From positions 1 through 10,521 of the forward strand of contig DOXE01000050.1 in the NCBI GenBank assembly GCA_003519205.1: a DNA stretch of 10,521 nucleotides. Reading direction: 5' to 3'. How positions within the stretch are numbered: position 1 is the first letter of the stretch; every line of letters starts with the position of its first letter. Both the position numbers and the translations under genes were made by a program. Below the pieces are notes generated by a model. The model did no database searches and was not told where the DNA came from. It worked only from the letters and a program-made list of their open reading frames with translations. The DNA comes from Chloroflexota bacterium (GTDB lineage Bacteria; Chloroflexota; Anaerolineae; Promineifilales; Promineifilaceae). This document shows, piece by piece, positions 1 through 6,798 of the stretch.

Positions 1-353
1 CCATTCTGGCGCAGGAAATCAGTCACTTGACCACTTCGATTGCCGGTGCGGCAGGTCACGATAACTTCTTTATCGGTGGGTATTTCATCCAAGCGGCTTG
101 GCACCTCCCCCATAGGCAACAAAGTAACACCCGGAATGTGACCCTCATCATATTCCCACTGCTCGCGAACGTCGAGTAAATAAACGTCGTCCCTCTCTTT
201 TACGGTCGCCACAGTATGAACGTCTACTTCAGGTGCCAGGTCAAGGGGCACATTGGCAACTTCAGCTTCGGTGACAGGAGCGGCCGGATTCCCGCCCCCA
301 CAAGCAACCAGTAAGAGCACAAGAATAAATAACCCAAAATACCATCGTCTCAT
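1..353 (-). CDS. Rhodanese-domain lipoprotein, C-terminus cut by window edge
   Basis: The 117 visible residues begin with a lipoprotein signal: MRRW, a hydrophobic stretch (residues 5-17) and a lipobox LVAC with Cys18 as the lipidation site. A Gly/Asn/Pro linker follows, then a single rhodanese-like domain with a DVRE box (61-64), a GHIPG turn (71-75) and the active-site loop CRTGNR with Cys101. The family transfers sulfur through a Cys persulfide or handles redox sulfur. The lipobox places this one on the outer face of the cytoplasmic membrane. The ATG at 353 has GAGGAG (370-365) 11 nt upstream. An in-frame ATG at 362 lies only 2 nt from that box, so 353 is preferred. The gene runs off the left edge, so its end and downstream neighbours are unknown. 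The substrate cannot be inferred. Confidence 0.9.
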   Translation of the reverse strand, partial: MRRWYFGLFILVLLLVACGGGNPAAPVTEAEVANVPLDLAPEVDVHTVATVKERDDVYLLDVREQWEYDEGHIPGVTLLPMGEVPSRLDEIPTDKEVIVTCRTGNRSGQVTDFLRQN

Positions 354-396
354 AGTACCCATATCTCCTCGAAAAATGAACTGTTTTGGAGTGTGT

Positions 397-425
397 ATTA
401 TAGTGATGTATGCATGAAGCGTGAA
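397..425 (-). promoter_or_regulatory. Predicted sigma70-type promoter of the rhodanese lipoprotein
   Basis: Read on the minus strand, TTCACG (425-420) is followed after 17 nt by a perfect TATAAT (402-397). Transcription would start near 390, giving a leader of about 37 nt that contains the GAGGAG ribosome-binding site. The -35 box lies inside the left arm of an inverted repeat (415-426). Confidence 0.6.
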
Positions 426-465
426 ACGTAAATGCTCTTTTGAAATCATCACATTTCACGCATCA
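415..465. repeat. 12-bp inverted repeat overlapping the lipoprotein -35 box
   Basis: TGAAGCGTGAAA (415-426) and TTTCACGCATCA (454-465) are inverted copies with one mismatch, separated by 27 nt. The central eight bases, GCGTGAAA and TTTCACGC, match perfectly. The left arm covers the predicted -35 element of the lipoprotein gene. Paired operator sites are one reading. A chance repeat is possible, and no regulator is encoded nearby. Confidence 0.4.
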
Positions 466-525
466 CGGATCAGCTTCTAAACAATTAGATCTGGTTCAGG
501 CACAAAGGTTACAGAAGATAAGAAG

Positions 526-553
526 TTGCAAAGCTACTGGACAGTTATATGAT
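526..553 (+). promoter_or_regulatory. Possible promoter of the FAH-family operon
   Basis: TTGCAA (526-531), a 16-nt spacer and TATGAT (548-553) make a moderate sigma70-like match. Transcription would start near 560, leaving a leader of about 107 nt. A 6-bp inverted repeat CATGGT/ACCATG (554-559 and 570-575) sits at the predicted start. Apart from this and the elements nearer the lipoprotein gene, I see no gene or RNA structure in 354-666. Confidence 0.35.
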
Positions 554-666
554 CATGGTTCATCACCTTACCATGCTAAATCGTGCTGGTGCTTAATGCC
601 TCTATTTATCGAAGAATTAGCCATCCAAGTCGAATCCCCAATGGAAATCACAGAGGACTATTCATC

Positions 667-1533
667 ATGAAACTCGTTACATTCAACCATTCAGGCAACG
701 TCAACGTCGGCCTCGTCCGCGGAGACCAGGTAATCAATTTATCAGCAGTTGCACAAAATATGACAAGTCTGATCGAAATGTATAGTGGTAGTTTCGAACA
801 ACTCAGGGATCAGATTGAGCCAATATCTGGCGGGATTCCGCTAGAGAATGTGGAATTATTGGCTCCCATCCCAGGACCCCGGCGCAACGTGATGTGCCTG
901 GGGTTGAACTATGCCGAACACGCCGAAGAGCATTATTCGGCCAGCGGCCGGCAGACCGAACTGCCGGAGTACCCTATTGTCTTTACCAAGGCGCCCACAT
1001 CTATCAACGGCCCCTATGATGATATTCCATATGATCCAACGGTCACCCAAGAGCTAGATTGGGAGGTTGAGCTGGCAGTGATCATCGGCCGGAAAGGCAA
1101 GAATATAGCGGTAGAAGAGGCAATGGAATACGTCTTCGGTTATTCTGTTTTGAATGATGTTAGTGCCAGGGATCTGCAGCGGCGACACAAACAGTTTTTC
1201 AAGGGCAAAAGTCTGGATGGCACCTGCCCAATGGGTCCCTGGATCGTGACGGCCGACGAATTGACCGAACCCCACAATTTACGCGTTACCAGTCGAGTCA
1301 ATGGCATCGTAAAACAGGATAGCAACACGGCTATGATGATCTTCGACGTACCCTCCATCATCCATCATTTGTCCTGCGGCATGACGCTGCTGCCAGGCGA
1401 CATCATCGCAACCGGCACGCCGAGTGGGGTTGGCTTTGCCCGCCAGCCACCTGAATTCCTTCAAATCGGCGATATCGTCGAGTGCGAAGTAGAGGGAATC
1501 GGTATCATTAGAAACAAAGTGACATCAGCTTGA
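667..1533 (+). CDS. Fumarylacetoacetate hydrolase (FAH) family protein
   Basis: A 288-residue protein with the full C-terminal FAH fold. Members of this family cleave C-C bonds in beta-diketo acids or decarboxylate or isomerise related acids, using Mg2+ or Mn2+. Visible landmarks are NVMCLGLNY (74-82), PIVFTKAP (103-110), the metal-binding ExE in DWEVELA (Glu133, Glu135), Asp164 in VLNDVSARD, KSLDG with Lys181, and ATGTPSGVG (248-256). It has the length of the FAHD1/FAHD2 or 5-carboxymethyl-2-hydroxymuconate isomerase-like group. The substrate cannot be told from sequence alone. The ATG at 667 is chosen because AGAGGA (652-657) lies 9 nt upstream and the family N-terminus (MKLVTF) starts there. 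A GTG at 583 is in frame but adds residues unlike the family. The next gene follows after 19 nt, so the two are probably cotranscribed. Confidence 0.93.
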   Translation: MKLVTFNHSGNVNVGLVRGDQVINLSAVAQNMTSLIEMYSGSFEQLRDQIEPISGGIPLENVELLAPIPGPRRNVMCLGLNYAEHAEEHYSASGRQTELPEYPIVFTKAPTSINGPYDDIPYDPTVTQELDWEVELAVIIGRKGKNIAVEEAMEYVFGYSVLNDVSARDLQRRHKQFFKGKSLDGTCPMGPWIVTADELTEPHNLRVTSRVNGIVKQDSNTAMMIFDVPSIIHHLSCGMTLLPGDIIATGTPSGVGFARQPPEFLQIGDIVECEVEGIGIIRNKVTSA

Positions 1534-1552
1534 TGCCTGTGAGGAGAAACGA

Positions 1553-2545
1553 ATGGCCGGAGGAATTCGAGCCTTGGTCGATAAACTATTTGCCAGACCA
1601 GGTATTATTCAATCATCGGCCGTTGGCACCGAGGGCTCAGTTTTGGCCCTGAATCCTAGAGTATTACTTGTCGTTTACGATCCTATCTTACCCTCAGAGG
1701 GCGGCCGCACCTTATCTCAAGTGATGGGCTGGAATCAAGTCGACCGCCTTGTGGCTCAATTTATTGAAGACCTGAAACATGCGAGTTTTGGCAGCTGCAA
1801 CTTTCGCGTTGTGGAGCGGATCGAGGTCGATGCCTTCCCGGTTAAAATCGATGGTTATTCATATTCCCACCAGGAATACGCCGCCGCCTGGCGTTCCGGC
1901 CGTGGCTTTCACGACCCAGATTGGGCTGACTACCATCAGATATTAAGCGACTTTAATATCGTCGGGGGAGTTCAGGAGGGACAGATCGACGAGGTATGGT
2001 TGTTTGCCTTTCCTTATGGCGGCTTCTATGAATCCAGGATGGTTGGGCCGGGTGCTTTTTGGTGCAATTCACCTCCATTAGAAGGGTATGAACACCTATC
2101 ACGCCGCTTCATCATCATGGGCTTCAACTACGAACGAGGCGTCGGCGAGATGTTAGAGTCGCACGGTCACCGCGCCGAATCGATCATGAACCTTGTTTAC
2201 CGGCGGAAACGTGGGGAAGCCAACCTGTGGCACCGCTTCATTCGTTATGATAAAAGCCACCCAGGCCGGGCTGAGGTCGGCAATATCCACTATGCCCCCA
2301 ATAGCCAGCGGGATTATGATTGGGGTAACCGGTCGAGAGTTCCTAGCCGCTGCGATACCTGGTATCGTTTTCCAGACTTAAGTGGTTCCCCTCGTCTGGT
2401 CGCTTGTGATGAGTGGGGAAATGGCGACACGCGGCAACATCATTTGTGGTGGTACCGGCATTTTCCTCATGTAGCCGGGGAAACCGATGGTATCTCGAAC
2501 AACTGGTGGGGATATGTGACTGACCCAAACCTAGTTGAAGTTTGA
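1553..2545 (+). CDS. Conserved-looking protein of unknown function, rich in Trp, Tyr and His
   Basis: A 330-residue protein with no signal peptide or membrane helix that I can see. I cannot assign a function. It resembles an uncharacterised bacterial family I recall only by pattern. Likely conserved blocks are RVLLVVYDPIL (36-46), VDAFPVKIDGYSY (92-104), DEVWLFAFPYGGFYES (146-161) with GPGAFWCNSPP (165-175), FIIMGFNYERGVGEM (186-200) with HGHR (204-207), APNSQRDYDWGNR (248-260), and a C-terminal GISNNWWGYVTDPN (313-326). Many invariant-looking Gly, Trp, Asp, Glu and His residues suggest an enzyme or binding protein. His204, His206 and nearby Glu193/Glu199 could form a metal site, which is only a guess. 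GAGGAG (1541-1546) lies 6 nt before the ATG. It follows the FAH gene by 19 nt. Its 3' end overlaps the convergent reductase gene by 15 bp. Confidence 0.85.
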   Translation: MAGGIRALVDKLFARPGIIQSSAVGTEGSVLALNPRVLLVVYDPILPSEGGRTLSQVMGWNQVDRLVAQFIEDLKHASFGSCNFRVVERIEVDAFPVKIDGYSYSHQEYAAAWRSGRGFHDPDWADYHQILSDFNIVGGVQEGQIDEVWLFAFPYGGFYESRMVGPGAFWCNSPPLEGYEHLSRRFIIMGFNYERGVGEMLESHGHRAESIMNLVYRRKRGEANLWHRFIRYDKSHPGRAEVGNIHYAPNSQRDYDWGNRSRVPSRCDTWYRFPDLSGSPRLVACDEWGNGDTRQHHLWWYRHFPHVAGETDGISNNWWGYVTDPNLVEV

Positions 2546-3385
2546 CGCGGGTGGCCGATTTTGGGTCATATCAATAACCTGGTCAATGCCTAATAACGGT
2601 GTGGATAGCATCTCCCTGGCCATCGTTAGATCGAGCCGGGTATCTAAAGGCCATTTAGAATCAGAAGGGCCAACCTCAACTAAATCTCGATCGTTTATTC
2701 CCCACCAATCAAGCAATTTAAAACCAAAATAGGCGCGACTGACAGACTGATCCCCGGCGACGTTGAGGACACCGCAGTAATTGGATGTGGCCAGTTCGAG
2801 GCAGGCCAAGCTTAGTGTCTCAGCCCAGACCGGCTGTCTCAATTGGTTGTCGAATAATTTGACCGGCCGCCCTTCGGCCAATGCCGCACTCATCCACTCT
2901 GTCGAACGATCCATGATAAACAATCCGTAGATGAGGGATGTACGCACGATAACATGGTTTGCCCATTGGCCGACGATGGCCTCGGCCGCCCCTTTGGCTC
3001 GTCCGTAGTCATGGATAGGGTTGGGCGGATCTGTTTCCCGGTAGGGTGCGTTCCGCCCATCGAAGATCACGTCGGTGGACATGTGTATTAGGCGGGCATT
3101 ATTTATTCTGGCTGCTTCTGTCACGTGATGGGCACCTAAACGTATGACGGCTTCCATGTCAGGGGAACGATTTGATCCGGCCGTGTGGATGATCGCTTCC
3201 GGTTGAAATCCAGAAATTAATTTCATGACGCGGGAGCCATCACGCAAGTCTAATTGTTCTCCGTATGGCAGATCGAAGGGATCGTTTTCGTAGAATGTGT
3301 AGCAGACTTCATGTTGGCGCGTGGCAAGGGGTACCAGATGTTGGCCTAAGTAACTGCTGCCGCCGGTGATTAGAATCCTTTTCAT
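2531..3385 (-). CDS. RmlD-like NAD(P)-dependent sugar-nucleotide reductase/epimerase (extended SDR)
   Basis: A 284-residue extended short-chain dehydrogenase. The N-terminal Rossmann motif is TGGSSYLG (7-14), followed by DLRD (46-49), IIHTAG (65-70), the strand STDVIFDG (103-110) and the catalytic YxxxK at Tyr127 and Lys131. The VIFDG segment, the ETDPPNPIHDYGRAKG region and a C-terminal LDTRLDL resemble dTDP-4-dehydrorhamnose reductase (RmlD). RmlD reduces a 4-keto sugar nucleotide with NAD(P)H in the cytoplasm. No other rhamnose-pathway gene is in the window, so the substrate stays open. Other RmlD-superfamily members, such as the methionine adenosyltransferase beta-like group, share these motifs. 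The start is supported by AGGA (3396-3393) 7 nt before the ATG. It lies 27 nt after rnc and is probably the last gene of the leftward operon. Confidence 0.88.
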   Translation of the reverse strand: MKRILITGGSSYLGQHLVPLATRQHEVCYTFYENDPFDLPYGEQLDLRDGSRVMKLISGFQPEAIIHTAGSNRSPDMEAVIRLGAHHVTEAARINNARLIHMSTDVIFDGRNAPYRETDPPNPIHDYGRAKGAAEAIVGQWANHVIVRTSLIYGLFIMDRSTEWMSAALAEGRPVKLFDNQLRQPVWAETLSLACLELATSNYCGVLNVAGDQSVSRAYFGFKLLDWWGINDRDLVEVGPSDSKWPLDTRLDLTMAREMLSTPLLGIDQVIDMTQNRPPASNFN

Positions 3386-3412
3386 TCAGCTGTCCTAAGC
3401 CAGATCTTCCAC

Positions 3413-4120
3413 TTAGGCTTGCGCGTCTTCTATTGTCTCTGCCTTCTCCAGGGCGACACTGGCGGCCACTTGAGCGGCTGCCTGTTTGCTCCGGCCATTT
3501 CCAACCCCCCAAATCTCCCCATCGACCTCAACGGCCACGGTAAATGTCTTGTCGTGATCAGGTCCCTCGGATGCCAAAACCCGATAGTTTGGGGTCTTGT
3601 TAAAACGAGCCTGAGCCCATATTTGAAATTCGCTTTTAGCGTCTTTGTGGGCAGAAACCGACATAATTTGTTCAAGCGCTGGGGCGATCAGCTCGTGCAC
3701 CCAGGCTTCCACAACGTCCAATCCCTGATCCAAAAAAACGGCTCCAACCACGGCTTCGAAAGCCGCACATAGGATGGGTAAACGCTCACGGCCGCCGCTC
3801 TCTGATTCTCCATAGCCCAGACGCATTGATGCCCCGATACCTAACTCTTTGGCGAACCTGGCCAAGGTTCGAGTACGGACGAGAGCGGCCCGTAGCATTG
3901 TCAACTCCCCCTCGTTCATCTCGGGAAATCGATGATATAGATAGGCGCCGACGACAAAATCGAGCACGGCATCGCCTAAAAACTCAAGCCGTTCATTGTC
4001 CTCCAGCGCCTGGTCTGGATTTTCATTAAGAAAGGATCGATGAGTTAAGGCTCGTTCTAATAACGAATAATCGTTGAACTTGAGGCCCAAGCGAGTTTCC
4101 GTTTCGAGAATGGTTTCCAT
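3413..4120 (-). CDS. rnc: Ribonuclease III
   Basis: A 235-residue RNase III, which cuts double-stranded RNA such as rRNA precursors. The catalytic domain (about 1-155) carries the signature NERLEFLGDAV (42-52) with Glu43, Glu46 and Asp50. Glu70 lies in NEGEL and Glu122 in AAFEAVVGA. A C-terminal double-stranded RNA-binding domain covers about 161-228 and ends in the SKQAAAQVAA helix. The position matching E. coli Asp114, normally a metal ligand four residues after the Ile of the ILAD motif, reads ILCA here, placing Ala119 (codon GCG, 3766-3764) where Asp is expected. No clear Shine-Dalgarno sequence precedes the ATG. The gene sits 76 nt downstream of fabF, a common bacterial pairing, and 27 nt upstream of the RmlD-like gene. 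Confidence 0.95.
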   Translation of the reverse strand: METILETETRLGLKFNDYSLLERALTHRSFLNENPDQALEDNERLEFLGDAVLDFVVGAYLYHRFPEMNEGELTMLRAALVRTRTLARFAKELGIGASMRLGYGESESGGRERLPILCAAFEAVVGAVFLDQGLDVVEAWVHELIAPALEQIMSVSAHKDAKSEFQIWAQARFNKTPNYRVLASEGPDHDKTFTVAVEVDGEIWGVGNGRSKQAAAQVAASVALEKAETIEDAQA

Positions 4121-4159
4121 GATTAATCAACAACATGGGCGTTCCGTTCCCATTCGAAC

Positions 4160-4182
4160 AGGCAAGCCAAATGGACTTGCCT
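4160..4182. repeat. Hairpin-forming inverted repeat between fabF and rnc
   Basis: AGGCAAG (4160-4166) and CTTGCCT (4176-4182) form a perfect 7-bp stem with a 9-nt loop in the 76-nt gap downstream of fabF. No T-rich run follows on the fabF strand, so a Rho-independent terminator is unlikely. It could protect or process the transcript, or be chance. Confidence 0.35.
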
Positions 4183-4196
4183 TCCCGGGCGGGAGA

Positions 4197-5453
4197 TCAC
4201 GCTTTGTACTCCTTGATAACCAGAACCGCGTTGTGCCCACCGAATCCAAAGGCGTTATTGATGGCGACGTTTACTGCGGTTGGCCTGGTTTTATTGGGCA
4301 CGTAGTCCAAGTCACACTCCGGATCCGGTGTTTCATAGTTGATAGTAGGAGGAACCAAGCCATCACGGATAGCCAGCAGGCAGACGATGCTTTCGATGGC
4401 ACCAGTCGCGCCCATAACGTGCCCGGTCATGGACTTTGTCGAGCTAATGGCTACATCATAAGCGTGCTCGCCGAGCGCCGTTTTAATGGACATCGTTTCA
4501 TGCGAATCATTCAACGGTGTCGCCGTTCCATGAGCGCTGACGTAATCGACATCAGAAGCCGGGATATGGGCATCCTCTAATGCCTTAATCATTGCTTTAG
4601 CAGCCCCAATACCACCGGGAGAAGGTGCGGTTATATGATAAGCATCGGTCGTCTGTCCATATCCAGCTATCTCGCCCAAAATAGTCGCACCACGAGCCTT
4701 TGCGTAACGAAGACTCTCGAGCACTAACATCGCGGCGCCTTCGCCAGGAATTAAGCCATCACGGTTCTTGTCGAAGGGCTGGGGTGTACCACTTGTTTTA
4801 GATGAGGTCGCGCCAGCGCGTTCGAAGCCGCCGACGGCGACTGAAGTCATGATGGACTCGGCGCCACCGGTCAAGGCTGCATCCACTTCTCCCCGGCGAA
4901 TAGCTCTAAAGGCATGCCCAATGGCATCAATGCCGGCCGCACAGGCTGTGGTGATGGTCACGCTGGGTCCTTGAATGCCATAATCGATAGCCAACATGCC
5001 TCCTGCACCATTAGGCATGATCATTGTGATGGCGAACGGGCTTAGGCGGCGTGTTCCCTCATTCAACAAGGTCCGCTCTTGCTCAACCAATGTTCGGATC
5101 CCACCAACGCCAGTGCCCATATAGATGCCGATGCGATCACGATTTTCGTCGTCTATCTTAAGAGCAGACTGTTCTAAGGCTTCAATGGTAGCTACGGCGG
5201 CTAACTGCTGGTAACGGTCGGTACGTCGTGCCTGCCGTTTACCCAGGTACGCCGCTGCATCAAAATCTTTCACTTCACAGGCACCACCGGAACTGTGTAG
5301 CTCCTTATCAAATAAGGTGATTTCACCTAATCCCGACTCCCCTGCTACTATCGCCGACCAGGTATCAGGCACGTTATGACCCAGTGCCGTAATCATGCCT
5401 GTACCGGTGACAACAACGCGCTCTTCATCACCTTGATTATTCTGTTGCATCAT
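4197..5453 (-). CDS. fabF: Beta-ketoacyl-ACP synthase II
   Basis: A 418-residue ketosynthase of the usual FabF length. The enzyme condenses malonyl-ACP with a growing acyl-ACP in cytosolic fatty acid elongation. The catalytic triad is complete: Cys171 in TACAAG, His308 in SAHGTATPLND and His345 in STKSMTGH, with Lys340 in the same motif. PFDKNRDGLIPGEG (226-239) and the C-terminal NAFGFGGHN (400-408) are family hallmarks. Two adjacent ATG codons open the gene (5453 and 5450). GGAG (5461-5458) lies 4 nt from the first and 7 nt from the second, so 5450 may be the true start. It follows the moaD-moaE fusion by 18 nt. The usual neighbour acpP is absent, so the carrier protein must be encoded elsewhere. 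Confidence 0.96.
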   Translation of the reverse strand: MMQQNNQGDEERVVVTGTGMITALGHNVPDTWSAIVAGESGLGEITLFDKELHSSGGACEVKDFDAAAYLGKRQARRTDRYQQLAAVATIEALEQSALKIDDENRDRIGIYMGTGVGGIRTLVEQERTLLNEGTRRLSPFAITMIMPNGAGGMLAIDYGIQGPSVTITTACAAGIDAIGHAFRAIRRGEVDAALTGGAESIMTSVAVGGFERAGATSSKTSGTPQPFDKNRDGLIPGEGAAMLVLESLRYAKARGATILGEIAGYGQTTDAYHITAPSPGGIGAAKAMIKALEDAHIPASDVDYVSAHGTATPLNDSHETMSIKTALGEHAYDVAISSTKSMTGHVMGATGAIESIVCLLAIRDGLVPPTINYETPDPECDLDYVPNKTRPTAVNVAINNAFGFGGHNAVLVIKEYKA

Positions 5454-5471
5454 TTCTCTCCAAGGGTACCG

Positions 5472-6191
5472 TTAATTATCCGCTTCTGTCGGCCGGTAGT
5501 CACCCTCAACCCAAACGCTGCGGTCGCGGTCGACCTCTTTCTTCCAAACCGGCACGATCTCTTTTAGCCGGTCGATCCCATACCGGGCAGCCTCAAAAGC
5601 TCCTTGGTCACGATGGGCTGTTGCACAAGCAACGATGGTGGTCGTTTCACCAATTTCTAGTTTACCAATACGTTGCACAATGGCAATGCCCTTGACCTGT
5701 GGCCATTGCTGCCAGATTTCGCGGGCTATCTGGGCCATTTTGGTTTCAGCCATTGATTGATAGGCTTCGTATTCCAGGTAGAGGGTCTCTGAAGGTAAAC
5801 CTTCACGCATCGTTTCACCACGTACAGAGCCAGCAAAAGTGACGATCGCACCCACGCCAGGCTGCTTCAGACGATCTTGAATCTCTCCAATATCTACATC
5901 TTCTGTTGTTAGCGCGAAGTAGGTCGGGTTAGGGAAAGGGGTTGATTCTCCGCCACTAACCGGCGGGAACACAGCCACCTCGTCCCCAGGGTGGATGATG
6001 GTAGTAGAACCGGCAAAAGCTTTATTGACGGCAACGAGAGCCGATGGCAGAGCAGGAGCGAGTGATGGGTAGGTCTGGGCCATGGCGGCGAGTAGAGTCT
6101 CGACGTCGGCCGGCTCCTCAAGCGACACCCGAACCCGATCTTTCCCAGCCCGATCCTTGAGATTAGCGAATAAACGAATTTCAATTTCCAT
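5472..6191 (-). CDS. Fused molybdopterin synthase (MoaD-MoaE)
   Basis: A single 239-residue reading frame joins the small and large subunits of molybdopterin synthase, which turns cPMP into molybdopterin by inserting two sulfurs. Residues 1-81 are a MoaD ubiquitin-like domain (starting MEIEIRLFANLKD) that ends in PPVSGG. Gly80-Gly81 are the tail normally thiocarboxylated in free MoaD. Residues from about 90 to 239 are MoaE, with AGSVRG (120-125), YLEYEAY (138-144), AHRDQGAFEA (192-201) and the active-site lysines Lys210 and Lys217 in LKEIVPVWKKE. The closest known parallel is mycobacterial MoaX, a fusion reported to be cleaved after its Gly-Gly. The same processing here is an inference. No strong Shine-Dalgarno sequence is visible. 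It lies 81 nt downstream of moaC and 18 nt upstream of fabF. Confidence 0.93.
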   Translation of the reverse strand: MEIEIRLFANLKDRAGKDRVRVSLEEPADVETLLAAMAQTYPSLAPALPSALVAVNKAFAGSTTIIHPGDEVAVFPPVSGGESTPFPNPTYFALTTEDVDIGEIQDRLKQPGVGAIVTFAGSVRGETMREGLPSETLYLEYEAYQSMAETKMAQIAREIWQQWPQVKGIAIVQRIGKLEIGETTTIVACATAHRDQGAFEAARYGIDRLKEIVPVWKKEVDRDRSVWVEGDYRPTEADN

Positions 6192-6272
6192 GGTGTCTAA
6201 AAGATAGTTTTCGCCGGTGGCCTAGTTGTAATCTTTATCACTGGCTACTGGTGATCATGTACTATTGTACTA

Positions 6273-6755
6273 TTACTCGTCGGCAACATATTCGCCGCTT
6301 CGACCTCCTGACTTGGCTAAAAGGCGAATATCGGTTAAGCGCATGCTTCGATCGACCGCTTTGACCATATCGTAGATCGTCAGGCCGGCAACAGTAACGG
6401 CCGTTAAGGCCTCCATCTCTACACCTGTTTTTCCAGTTAATCGCACGCTGGCTTTGATGTCGATCCGGCTCTCGGCCGGATTTGGGGTACAGGTCACAGA
6501 GACATGATTGATGAGCAATGGATGGCATAATGGTATGAGCTCGCTGGTGCGTTTGGCAGCCATCACGCCAGCCATCTGGGCCACCGTGAGGACATCCCCT
6601 TTTTTTACATTTCCTTCTATAATCAACTGCAGGGTTTCCGGACGCATGACAACTGAACCACTGGCAACAGCCACCCGTTCTGTATCCGGCTTCTGCCCAA
6701 CATCCACCATCTTTGCCTGGCCGCTCTCATCGATGTGGGTTAGTTGGTTGGTCAT
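6273..6755 (-). CDS. moaC: Cyclic pyranopterin monophosphate synthase MoaC
   Basis: A 160-residue MoaC of standard length. The enzyme converts the MoaA product 3',8-cyclo-7,8-dihydro-GTP to cPMP in molybdenum cofactor synthesis. Visible motifs are [14 protein letters not shown] (6-19), KKGDVL (51-56) with the active-site lysine, PLCHPL (75-80) with His78, [12 protein letters not shown] (109-120), and IYDMVKAVD (127-135) with Asp129 and Lys132. The ATG at 6755 gives the normal family N-terminus. No Shine-Dalgarno sequence precedes it; a TATAAT on the same strand ends just 6 nt upstream, which suggests a leaderless mRNA. It appears to head the leftward gene run and feeds the MoaD-MoaE fusion encoded next. 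The moaA partner is not in the window. Confidence 0.95.
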   Translation of the reverse strand: MTNQLTHIDESGQAKMVDVGQKPDTERVAVASGSVVMRPETLQLIIEGNVKKGDVLTVAQMAGVMAAKRTSELIPLCHPLLINHVSVTCTPNPAESRIDIKASVRLTGKTGVEMEALTAVTVAGLTIYDMVKAVDRSMRLTDIRLLAKSGGRSGEYVADE

Positions 6756-6761
6756 GGACTA

Positions 6762-6791
6762 ATTATAATGACCATGCGTACGGCAAGCCAA
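6762..6791 (-). promoter_or_regulatory. Promoter of moaC with a palindromic -10 shared with the divergent gene
   Basis: On the minus strand TTGGCT (6791-6786), an 18-nt spacer and TATAAT (6767-6762) form a sigma70-like promoter. The expected start, about 7 nt past the -10, coincides with the A of the moaC ATG at 6755. The octamer ATTATAAT (6762-6769) is its own reverse complement. The plus strand therefore also reads TATAAT (6764-6769), which could drive the deacetylase gene at 6799, although no good plus-strand -35 box is visible. Confidence 0.5.
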
Positions 6792-6798
6792 TAGCACA

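Noticed and set aside
583..666. In-frame GTG that would extend the FAH-family protein by 28 residues
   Set aside because: The extra residues do not resemble the family, and AGAGGA sits 9 nt before the ATG at 667.
4160..4182. Stem-loop after fabF as a Rho-independent terminator
   Set aside because: The stem is only 7 bp and no T-rich tract follows on the fabF strand; the downstream rnc gene is in the same direction.
6259..6274. Tandem GTACTATT repeat at the end of moaC
   Set aside because: Two 8-bp copies at a gene end are easily chance, with no further copies.
4161..6791. GGCAAGCCAA found in two intergenic gaps (4161-4170 and 6782-6791)
   Set aside because: Shared 10-mers are expected by chance many times in a window of this size.
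6774..6794. Six-codon frame (MRTASQ) before the deacetylase gene as a leader peptide
   Set aside because: Too short to distinguish from chance, and its ATG is only 5 nt past the plus-strand -10.
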